A DNA stretch of 64,000 nt, taken from contig JAMXSV010000003.1 of the NCBI GenBank assembly GCA_027559495.1, positions 992,001 to 1,056,000 on the forward strand. Direction: 5' to 3'. Under the pieces are notes generated by a model. It saw nothing but the letters and a program-made list of their open reading frames with translations, did no database searches and was not told where the DNA came from. A program made the translations under genes and the position numbers. Positions 35,501 through 45,094 of the stretch are shown here, piece by piece (position 1 is the stretch's first letter; every line of letters begins with the position of its first letter). This DNA is from Aurifilum marmelostoma. Taxonomy: Eukaryota > Ascomycota > Sordariomycetes > Diaporthales > Cryphonectriaceae.

Positions 35501-38500
35501 TCTACAGGAGGGGCTTACCGACCTGCGCCTCAGCATCGACAAGTTGAGCGATAAACCAGCAGATCTAAGTGCCAATGACGAGATCCTAGATGCCCTCAGA
35601 ACAGGCCTAGAAAGCGTCAAGTCCGACATTGAAGGGCTGCGAGAGGACAGCAAGGCCCTGGCACCCGTTGCTGCTGATGCGGTCGTTGCTGCTGATGTCT
35701 TGAAGCACGAGGATATCAAGAACCTCGAGGTGCTCATCTCGCAGCTCCGCATCAAGGTTGAGGCCATGGAACCTAATCCAGTGCCGGCTGCAGCGGCGTC
35801 CGACTCTGGCACTTCGCTTTCGAAGGATGACATAGTCCTGATGGAGGACATGCTCCACAACATCAAGGAGCAGGTTGCTGAAATCGCTAGTAAAGAACCC
35901 GCCGCGGCCGCGGCGAGGGATGCTTCTGTCTCCACTGACGCTGCGACGAAGGAGGATGTTGAGGCTGTCGAGACAATTCTTCGAAATACCAAGGCACGCC
36001 TGGACGAGCTTATGGATGGAGAGCAGGCGATCCGGAAGGATCATGTCGACGCTCTGGAAGTCCTACTGGAGACGAAGGAGAGTCTCGGCGGCCTGACTGA
36101 GCAGCTCGAGAAGCTCGCTCTCCGTGAAGACACCAAGGCAGTGGAATCTCTCGTCACTCAGGTCGTTGGTGCGTTTGACGAGATGAAGGAGCGGCATGAG
36201 AAGCAGCTCGAAGATCCCGAGAAGGTTACGAAGACGGACACGGATGCCATTGAGGCTGTCTGTCTGGACGTCAAGGGAATAGTTGAGCAGATGGTCAAGT
36301 CGGACATTGCTTCCCTTCCCACGAAAGAGGACCTCGAGAAGCTCGAATCGCTGGTCAAAGAGTTCAGAGAAATCTCTGACAAGCAAGCCACTGAGTTCAA
36401 GGAGGCCGCCGAGAAGCACGCAACCGAGCTCAAGGAGTTGTCACAGCAGCACGCCGAGGAAAGCGCCAAACAGTTCGAGGAACGTCAGGCAGAGACGGTC
36501 GGCGTTGGTGAGCGCGTGACGGAGGTCAAGACGTTCCTCGAGGAGATGCAGACGCTTGTCAAGGAGAAGCTCGAGCATGGCATCACGGGCGTCGAGGGCT
36601 TAAGCAAGTCCTTAGAGACCTTGGGCGAGACGGTTGGACAGAACGCAAATGTGCATTCTGACCTCAAGGAGATGTTTGACGCCATGAAGACGGAGTTCGA
36701 AGAGTCGAAGAATGGTGTGGTCGGCGCGAAGCTCGAGACGGACGAGAAGTTCGAACAGACAACCGAGACCCTTCGCACCAAGATCGACGAACGAATCGAC
36801 GAGGTGATTGCCAAGTACGAGGAATTCCAGTCCGCCATCGACGAGCGCAACAAGACGGGCGAAGCTCGCGACGAGGTGCTCGAGGGTGCCGTTGTCGGCA
36901 CGAAGGCCGTGGCCGAGGAGCTGAAGAGTCTGATCGACACACTTGGTTCTACCGTCACCGAGTCGCTCGAAAAGATGGAGGAGGCTTCAAAGACTGTCTT
37001 TACACACGTTGAGGATCTGGTCCTCAAGACCGATGACAACCACACCCAGAACAAGTCTGAACATGCGCAGACCCGCGACCAGGTCAAGGAGGCTATGGGG
37101 GCGTTTGAAGGGCTCCAGGGGCAGGTCAACGAATACCAACCAAAGATTCTCGAGGCTGTCCAGAGTGTCCTGGAGACGGTCGGCCAGCACTTTGAGCATT
37201 CTAAAGCCTCGGTCTCCGAGATGGAGGAGAAGATAGGCCAGAAGATCGAAGAGGCCAAGCCAGAGCCGCTCATGCTCCCTCCACCTCCTGAGAAATACGA
37301 CGACAGCCACGTGCACGAGAAGCTTGACAGGCTCGTCGATCACACACAGTCAGCTGACAAGGCCTTTGAGCAGCTGAGCACGCTTGACAAGGTACACCAA
37401 CAGGTCATTGCGACCGCCACCGAGCTCTCCGCTTTCCTCGCGGCGCAGACGCAGCGCATCGCGGATGACCATGAGGACAAACAGAAGACCCTGAAGGACA
37501 TGGAAACCAACCTTCACGAGACAATGCTTGAGCTAGAGCGCCGCACCGTGCAGAGAGATGAGGCCGAGGCCACCGTCGCAAGCCTGCAAGCCGAGGAGGA
37601 GCGTCTGAGAAAGAGCATCGTGGGCCTTAAGGTGGAGCAGGAGTCTCTTGTGAGGCAGAAGGTCAGCCTGACCGGTGACGTGTCCTCGCTCGAGACCGCG
37701 CTCAATATCCGGCGCGAGGAGTTGCACGAGATGGAACACCGCGCCGAAGGCCTCGAACGGCGCATTCTCGAAGGCGTCATGGACCAGTCACGGCTGCTCC
37801 TGATGGCAAAGTCGTCCAAGAAAGCCGCCCGCGATGTGATGAGCCGTAAACGAGTTGCTCCCCAGAAGCCAGTCGCTGCCGAAAACGGAGACGGAGACGC
37901 GGAGCCCGAATCAAAGCAGACTACACCCAAGGCCCAGCACGCTGTCGCGTTCAAGACAGCGCTCAACTCCAACCGCAACGGACTCGACCCGCAGTCTGCT
38001 CTCAATGGGCAGCAGCAGGCCCGCCGCATCCTGTCTTTGAGCCAGATTAAGAAACCGGGCTTCAATAGCGCAGCAAATGCAGGCGCGACCTTCAAGAGGA
38101 GCCAGAGTGTCAAGACGCTCGGGGGCGCGGGCGCATACAGAAAAGGCAGTTGGGCAGGGAGGATGAACAACAAGAAGGGCTATGGGGAACTGCATCGTGA
38201 TGACGAGGGCGACAAGGAGAACGTCAGCCTGGATGTCGTCGCACTTAGGGAGAGCGACGAGGAAGAACTGTACGATCAAGAGAACGAACCCCACGGTGGC
38301 GAGGTCGTCCTTGCTACGCCTCATGACCCTGCACCTCTTGCCAGCACCGTGTCTGAGAATCCTAGTGAGGATTATTATGAGACATACAGCGATGTGCAGA
38401 GCGAGACTGGCACGCTGCGGCGGTCGAGTCTGCATAGTGGGACGGAGACGATGACGGAGTCAGAGTACACGCACTCTGATGTGCAGTCAGGCGAGTATAC

Positions 38501-38714
38501 TCCCTCTGATGTGCAGTCAGCCGCGTTCACGAACTCGGAGGGAGCAGATGATGAGATGTACTCGGAGTCAGCTAGCGACTGGACAGAAAGTGTCGTCGGC
38601 AGCAGTGTGGCCACGGGCACAGGCAGTGAGGTCAGTGGATTGGGTTATGCGACGTCGGATGGCGGCGTGACCCCCAGCAGCGAGGGGGGCGAGGTGATGC
38701 TGTACGAGGGCTAA
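32572..38714 (+). CDS. 2006-residue coiled-coil protein with two internal repeat families
   Basis: Exon 1 (32572-32687) starts MPPVERDAPASYAERP and joins exon 2 (32810-38714) in frame over a 122-base GTAAGT...CAG intron. Residues 1-620 are Ser/Pro-rich and probably disordered, with short coiled stretches. Residues about 637-986 hold some eight copies of a motif like DEVLDALQEGLxxLRxxI. Residues about 1005-1230 hold about seven copies of a different motif, TKEDVEAVETILRNTKxxL. A long coiled coil follows, strongest at about 1583-1720 (DMETNLHETMLELERRT..., SLQAEEERLRKSI). The tail is acidic and Ser/Thr-rich with three SDVQS repeats near 1897-1940. No ATPase, membrane or PH domain is visible. 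It could be a scaffold at the septum, spindle pole or cell cortex; that is inference only. I do not recognise a named family. Confidence 0.88.
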
Positions 38715-38885
38715 GACGGTTGTTTGGTCAAGGTTTCATAACGGATGGGTTGCAAAATAGATGGAATGGTGTCTTGACGATGGCAGTCTGGCTTTTGTTT
38801 TTCTTTTATGAAACGATCACCACGATGGATATGCGTTTATTTCCTCTTTCTTTGGATGGGTGTTTGGAAGAGGGCACATGATAAC

Positions 38886-38904
38886 GAGCGAGCGAGCGAG
38901 CGAG
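38886..38904. repeat. Tetranucleotide microsatellite (CGAG)n
   Basis: Nearly five perfect copies of CGAG, in the 3' flank of the coiled-coil gene. Confidence 0.9.
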
Positions 38905-39327
38905 CACACGGACTTCAGAGCTTCAGAGGGGCATCAGCGGTACAAGACGCAACATGATATGGGCGGCCTCTGTTTGATGATGATTCCCGAGGTCAAGGTA
39001 AACATAGTTTTATGATGTAGTTGACAAGAGTGAACGAGGCAATAACACAGCGCTATGTGTATGTTTCCTGACAACCTTGCTTTCCTCTACAAATTGTGTC
39101 AAATGTTCTCAAGCCTAAGTAAGTACCCTTGAAACGGGGTCATCGCGCTCGTGTGTATCTAGGTCTTCTGCACAGTACTCACTCAAAGCATTGAGTACAT
39201 TTCGAGGATGTAGAATTTTGTTGTCTTTTTCGTGTCAGTGGTGGGGCCAGCCGTATCCCCCAAGTGTCGCAGGGTATATCAAAAGAAAAAGAGCTGCCAA
39301 AAAAAAAAAAAAAAAAAAAAAAGACCC

Positions 39328-39332
39328 AAAAA
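39328..39332 (-). terminator. Pol III terminator of tRNA-iMet
   Basis: Five T residues on the minus strand six bases after the tRNA 3' end. A further T24 run (39299-39322 on the plus strand as A) lies just behind it as a backup stop. Confidence 0.75.
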
Positions 39333-39337
39333 TTATG

Positions 39338-39409
39338 TAGCTACAGTTGGTTTCGATCCAACGGCCTCCGGGTTATGAGCCCGGCGCTCTTCCCCTGAGC
39401 TATGCAGCT
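39338..39409 (-). tRNA. Initiator tRNA-Met (CAT)
   Basis: A 72-base cloverleaf without intron: acceptor AGCTGCA/TGTAGCT with one G-T pair, D arm GCTC/GAGC, anticodon stem CCGGG/CCCGG around the loop CTCATAA (anticodon CAT), T stem GTTGG/CCAAC. Three marks point to the initiator and not the elongator: the A1-T72 end pair, three G-C pairs next to the anticodon loop, and the T loop ATCGAAA with A in place of T at position 54. Internal promoter boxes A (TAGCTCAGGGG) and B (GGATCGAAACC) are present. Confidence 0.95.
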
Positions 39410-39685
39410 GCTGTCTGACTGTTGTGAAATATAGGTACGGCGCAGTTATAAAAACCTAGATTGTGGTTTCGATGTTGGAAAGGCCGCCTTGGTAGTCAGC
39501 CCTGTGACTCATAATTCACGAGGTAGTGAGACCACACACACTTTCTCTCCGAAAATACAATGCTGGGATGACGTTTCTCCTCTCCCATCTTTCTACCCCT
39601 GTGTAGAGAGGGAAATGCCCATGTCTGAGAATGGCGAGATTGCTCTCCATTGAGCAGAACAAGACCAGGCTCAGCTCTCAATGCC

Positions 39686-40291
39686 TCATCCGCATACCTG
39701 CCTTACTCCCCTCCCTTCTTGCCCTTCTTCTTCTTCCTCCCCCCCCGCCCTCGTCTTCCCAATGTTACTCCTCCCTTCTTCCTCATCACTGCTGCCCCCG
39801 TCCATGATCCGCTTCTTCTTCATCTCCTCCCGCCTCCTCGCGGCGGCCGCGTCCTCCTTCTGCTCACGCGCCCTCTTGCCTAGCAGCTTCCCCCGCAGGT
39901 CTCGCGTCTCAGCTGATCTTGCCGTCGAGTCCTGAGCCACCTTGTCGGCACCCGCAGGCACGAACCCGACGCCCGCGCCGTCGGCTATGGCCTGGAGGTT
40001 CTCGTCGTCATCATCGTCTGCTCGTCTTGAAGACGACGCTGGCGTGTGTCTGCCGGCGGCTGGTGATGATGTGACCCTGGTGCCTGCGAGGGACGAGAAG
40101 CCTGACTTGGGCTTGCTGCTGCCGCCGCCGTCTGCGGTCTTCTTGGCTGCAGGTGCTGGGGTTGTGCGCTTCTTGAGGGCGCTGATGGTGCTCTGGTGTT
40201 TGGCCAGGAGCAGGTTCATCCTGTTCACGGTGGCGGCGTGGTCTTTGGCCGTGGGGAGAGTGGTGGTGGTGCCTGGTTTGGGGGATGCCAT
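39686..40291 (-). CDS. Small charged protein, probably nuclear, function unknown
   Basis: Intronless frame of 201 residues starting MASPKPGTTTTLPTAKDHAA. The N-terminal helix KDHAATVNRMNLLLAKHQST and the later block DLRGKLLGKRAREQKEDAAAARRREE remind me of the fungal DUF3245-type proteins, but this is a weak recollection. Between them lies a Lys/Ser/Pro-rich linker (about residues 40-85) and a run of six Asp/Glu (DDDDDE). The end is Arg/Lys-rich, then Glu-rich (GGEEEEEGQEG). No membrane segment. Basic clusters such as KKKR suggest nuclear location. The last 20 residues lose codon bias, so the true C-terminus may differ by an unseen intron. It lies tail-to-head between tRNA-iMet and the P450 gene. 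Confidence 0.7.
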   Translation of the reverse strand: MASPKPGTTTTLPTAKDHAATVNRMNLLLAKHQSTISALKKRTTPAPAAKKTADGGGSSKPKSGFSSLAGTRVTSSPAAGRHTPASSSRRADDDDDENLQAIADGAGVGFVPAGADKVAQDSTARSAETRDLRGKLLGKRAREQKEDAAAARRREEMKKKRIMDGGSSDEEEGRSNIGKTRAGGEEEEEGQEGRGVRQVCG

Positions 40292-40988
40292 TTCTTGCGA
40301 TAGGATTCTCCTCGGGTATGTCTGGGTTGAGGATTTCAGGAAAGAAAAAGGAATGAAGGATGTTGGAGTGCTGTGTTCGGGATGTAAGTTGATCGTAGAG
40401 TTCGGATGATGAAGTGTTCAGAGATGCTATGGGTGAGTAAATACTCGGATTGGAAAATTCCACGATAAGGACATTTTGACGTCTCTTATCGGAGAGCGCT
40501 GTGGTGAGAGGCCACGGCCACTACTGAGGCTTATTTAGCAGGGCGGACTGAGCCGCTGTGGGGGCACTTTGAGCCCCCGTGTTCCCCCCCCAAGTGTCCC
40601 TGTGCCCCTGTCGTGGCCCACTGTGTGGCATATTCTTAGCACCCGTTTCACTTATATACACCAAATTTGGTGCTCAAAACTTGTAGAACATACACGCACA
40701 CACTCTCTCTTTTAGTCAATATCACACAACATAACCTCTTAGTTCTTGTCGTCCAAAATTGACTGGGCTGTATTATACATGGATATTAAAAAGAGTGTGC
40801 CGTCATCACAGGATCGCATTCATATTCTTCATCGCCATGGAGGCTTCCTAGTCCTCCTCAATGGACAAGCCCTAGCGCTTCAGGTCATCAAACGCCACTC
40901 GGTGTCTTTTTCTTCTTCTCTCTCTTTTTTTAATATAATTTGTCCTTTTATTTTTCTGTACTCCTTCTTTTTCGTGGTCACCGCCGCC
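40292..40988. other. Intergenic region between small charged protein and P450
   Basis: About 700 bases between two minus-strand genes: promoter of the small protein at 39686-40291 and 3' flank of the P450. AT-richer around 40640-40980, with a C-run near 40585. No gene is supported. Confidence 0.5.
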
Positions 40989-43008
40989 TCAGGCGATATC
41001 TCCCTTCTCAGCCTCATGGAAGGCCACAGGGACGCCATCGCCAGGGCACCCGACAATCTCGGCCTTGTGGCGCTGTGCAGACCAGTCGCCTCGATATTCG
41101 AGCCGGTCATACTTTTGAAGGAGGCGGACCATGCAGTAGGCCATCTCTGTCATCTGCGGGGGGGGGGGGGGGAAGAAAGCCTCGGGGCATCAGTGGATGG
41201 AAACAGAACGAAAAGGTCCCATAATACCTGGCGGGTCTGAGAGAGAGAGAGAAGAGATGATTGAAGGGAGAGATAAAGAGAGGCGGGCAGAAAAAAAAAA
41301 AAAAAAAAAAAACTCACAGCAAAGTTCTGGCCCACGCAGATCCTCGGGCCGCCGTTAAACGGGACATACTGCCACGGCTTCGGAGACCAGTGGTCCCACC
41401 GGTCAGGACTAAACAGCGCCGGGTCGGCAAACGTGTCGCTGGCAGGCGGGTACAGGTCGGCGCGGCGCTGCATGGCGAGGGTGCTGTAGACGACAATGTC
41501 GTCCTTGAGGCAGCCAATGTCCGGGCGGCCCGGCACACCGCTGGGCAGGGTGCTGTCCTCGAGGGCGGCGCGGAGGTTGTACGGCACGGCGGGGTACAGC
41601 CGCAGGGTCTCGTTGAGGGTGTGCGTCAGGTAGGTCATGCCCTTGAGGTCCGCGTAGGTCGGGGCGCGGGACTCGCCCACCGTGTGGAGGATCTCGCTGC
41701 GGAGGCGGGCGTATACCGCCGGGTAGCGGGCGAGCTCGTATATGCACCACGAGAGCGTCGCCGCTGTGGTGTCGCGCCCTGCCAGGAGGATCGCCATGAT
41801 CTGGTCGCTGTTTGGGACACACAAAACACACGCCGTCGACGTCAGAGAAAGGGAACGGGGAAGGCGCATAACTGACGGTCTGATAACCCTCTTCAGACAC
41901 CCAAGGAAAAAAGAGGAAAAGAAAGAAGACTTACCGGAGGACCTTGGGATTCCGGCTGTACCGGATGATCTGGTGCAGGAACGTGCAGTTCTTGTCGGAC
42001 TTGGAGAGCTTCTCGAGGTCTTCGGGGTGCATTGCCAGGGCCTGCTCGATGTATGGCTCCATGAACCGCTCTAATGTCTTGATGCCGCGCAGATATTTGC
42101 CGTTGGGGATGAAAGCCTTCAAGGGGCTAAGGTGAAGGGGGTGGAGGGAAGAGTCAGTAAGGAGACCTGATTATTAGATGAGAAATAAGGGAGGTTTTGG
42201 ACGAAGGACGCGACGTACTACAAGATCATGTACATCATCTGGGTCCTCTGAACGTCGGTGAAGGCATGAACGAACTCATGCTTGGGGCTGGACTCAATTC
42301 TCGTCAGTGATCAGCAGCCGTCTTCCGGCACAGCGCGAGAGGGCCTTTGCTTTATCGTCAAACTCACTTGTTGAGGCTGTTGACGCTCGAGCCGAGCAGG
42401 AAGTCGGTCGTCACATCCAGGGTCATGCGGTAGAAGAGGTCCTGCATCCCGACGGTCGCGCCCGAGGCGGGCATCTTGGACATCATGGCCTGGGTCCAGC
42501 GCTCAAAGATGAGCAGGTCCGAGACCTTCTCCTTGATGAACATGGGGCGGATGAGGCCCCGGCTGTCCTGCCACAGCCGCCCGTCCGTGGTGAAGATGCT
42601 GTCCCCCAGGAAGGGGCTCCACGTCTCGTGGAACCGCCTGCCCTTGCCGAACTCGGCAAACTTGGAGGTGAGGATGGTCTTGATGTGCTCGGGCTCCTGC
42701 GTGATGATGTACCGGCGGCGGCCCATGACGGAGATCTCGACGCAGTTGGGGCAGCTGGGCGGCGCGCCGCTGTACAGCTCCCGGAAGAAGTCCTGGAGCC
42801 TGTCCTGGTTGTGCTGCCTGCCTGCGCCGAGGAGCCAGGGCAGGCCGGTGAGGGGGTTGGTCGAGAGGACGTGAGCCCTGGCCCCGCCCCTTCGTCTTAT
42901 CTGGTAGGTCACATATCGGGGCGCGATGATGAACCACAGGACGAGGGGCACGAGGATGAGACCGGTCAGGTACAAGGGCCCGAGGCTGAGGAGGTCTCGC
43001 AGCAGCAT
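40989..43008 (-). CDS. Cytochrome P450, CYP52-like alkane/fatty-acid hydroxylase type
   Basis: Five exons (42368-43008, 42219-42287, 41935-42126, 41318-41807, 40989-41153) give 518 residues. Residues about 9-30 form an N-terminal membrane anchor (LGPLYLTGLILVPLVLWFII). All P450 motifs are present: I-helix AGRDTT (310-315), ETLR (367-370), FSPDRWDHW (433-441) and the heme loop FNGGPRICVGQNFA with Cys458. The pattern FxxGPRxCxGQxFA and ETLRLYP fit the CYP52 clan, which adds oxygen to the end carbon of alkanes and fatty acids at the ER. Substrate is not known. The last intron is odd: it holds A22 near its donor and a C15 run abutting the GCAG acceptor. The gene is divergent from LSC2 across 2.1 kb. 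Confidence 0.93.
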
Positions 43009-45094
43009 TGCTTTTTTTTTTTTTTTTTTTTTTTTCCTTTATGAGGATTGGTCCGCAGGGCTGTCTGTAGTGATCACGTCTGGAGATGTGTGTTGTACTG
43101 GGAAATGGTTGTATTGGGCAGTTCTGCGTGAAGCTTGATACCACCCTTCTTCGTCTTCTTCTCACTTACTCTTACCAGGACATGGTAGTAGTCCACAGTA
43201 GAAGCGAATGGTAATAAGACCAGGGGGGGGGAGGGAGAAAGAGGTCTGACCTCGGTATTATAACAATACCACCGTCCGTCTGATGGTTGTTGGTTGAGTT
43301 TCGACGTGGCGCCGGTGTCAGAGCGAGTAAGGCGGTTGCTGGAGAAAAGGAAAAAGAGTTTCTAGGCTTATGTACAATGTGACAATTAGAACCTCGTGCA
43401 TATTGTATTACTCCATGGAGCAAGTAGTAATTCGTCTCCAGGTCCATCCCAACCCATGACTGCAGTAAGTACTCCTCCCATCATTCCCGAAAGAGCCCAC
43501 ACAAGTGCATATCCCAGGGCTGGGCCATCCTCCTCCCCCCCCCCCCCCGGCCCAACCGTGGCAAGCTGCGCCTTCACAAGCTCAGGGTCGCATCTGTAAT
43601 GATAATGATATGATAAGTCAGAAAAGAAAAAAAAAGACAGTATGGGAGGGGCTTCCCATTTGATAGTGTGTATAGTACTACGTAGGAGGTGGGTGGGGTG
43701 GGTAAACCCAAAGAATAACCTCGGGAAACGTCATCTTCCAAGGTTGTCTCATGCATATGAAGTCCCAATAGTCCAGTAGTGGCGGGGGGATATCCCATCT
43801 TTTTGTTGGCACGTCTTGTACTTATTCTCTCTTTTGCGATTGGAAAGAGGTTAAACCAGAGATCGCCCTTTGCATTTGCATTTAGTGTGCAATTGTACAC
43901 AACACGAATACGTGTGTCGCATCACATTTCCTATAGTGGGCTAGACACACACACACACACAGAGAGAGAGATAGAGAAGAAGAACGGGAACAAGGAGAGA
44001 AGAGAAGGAGGACGAGGAGGACGAGGAGGACGAGGAGAAGGGTGTCAGCTGGATCTCGTGTTGAGACCTGAGAACTTGGAGAACCTCCCCTGCCCCATCC
44101 CTCAGTTTCCCTTTGCTGGCCAGAATCTGTCCTATGGAATAGACGCAACGGGCCAACCGGCTCAACCCCGCAGCCACCTGTTTGGTCTTGCCATGCTCAC
44201 CTGATGGCGATGATCTACACCTGTGATGGCCCTGGGGTATTGATGAACATGGTAGATCCAGGAAGCCCAGAAAATCGAGGCGATCGATCGGACTGAGAAT
44301 GGGCTTGGCCGGGATGAGGGCTATGTTTCTATCCTCTCGTGACCCCTCTCTTGAATGAAATCCAGCTTGAGACTGAGCGCCGGATATCACGGCGGTTAGA
44401 CGTTTTGACAATCAAAAGTGCTAGGCCAAGGAGAAGCAGACACCAGATTGTAGAAATGAAGAAAAAAAATTAAAAAAAAACTAGAAAGACAGAAGATATA
44501 ACAACCAATATTTTATACTTCTCTCATTATAATTTCGGTGGATCATGCCTCTTTCACATGTGCTCTGAGATGAACAACCGATACTTACTCGGGGAGTGAA
44601 TCACTCCCAGTGTCAGGCTTGAAAAGACCTTACAGAGAATCAAGATTGGGTATACAGTCTCTCTCTCTACATGAATATGCATCAAAGCTGATATTCAAAT
44701 CTTGCCATGCAGACATAGCCCAGGGTGACAATAATGGATGTAGGTGCATAGAGATTGAGAGACAAGGCGTCGTCGCCGCCAGGGTTCGAGCAGCAGCACA
44801 CACACTCTGAAGCCTCTATCGCTTATCGCTTATCGCAGCCGAGGATGGGCTCCAGGTTTTTAATTGGCGCCCGAGACCCGCTCTCACCCTCTAAACCGGA
44901 ACAGTCTGGCAGCTCGTCATTCCCTGCGACAAGCTGCAGTTCGACCTCACCCTGTCAGCTAAAACGCGATTTTTGCCGTTCCGAGCCCATCGCCATCAAC
45001 CACAGACGACAGCCTACCTCTCGACCAAGACCCCCTTTCTTTCCCACCCTCTCCCCTCTCTCCAGACACATCTCCTAAATCTTTCTCCTCCGCC
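43009..45094. promoter_or_regulatory. Divergent intergenic region P450 / LSC2
   Basis: About 2.1 kb upstream of both the P450 (minus) and LSC2 (plus). It holds an A/T run at 43015-43035 directly before the P450 start, C14 at 43535-43548, a CA/GA tract at 43945-43975 and a GAGGACGAG-like 9-base repeat at about 44003-44038. No coding frame is convincing. Confidence 0.5.
44003..44038. repeat. Short tandem repeat, 9-base GAGGACGAG-like unit
   Basis: About four copies of a GAGGACGAG unit within a purine-rich stretch, outside any gene. Confidence 0.75.

Larger units (their letters stand above)
38715..39337. other. Intergenic region with tetranucleotide repeat
   Basis: 3' flank of the coiled-coil gene and downstream flank of tRNA-iMet (minus). 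It contains a (CGAG)n tract at about 38886-38904 and an A24 run at 39299-39322. No gene is supported. Confidence 0.55.

Noticed and set aside
36485..37273. 262-codon minus-strand frame inside the coiled-coil gene
   Set aside because: Ser-rich antisense of Glu/Lys coiled-coil codons; no independent evidence.
44770..44800. tRNA box-B-like sequence GGTTCGAGC
   Set aside because: No cloverleaf can be drawn around it: no matching acceptor or anticodon stem.
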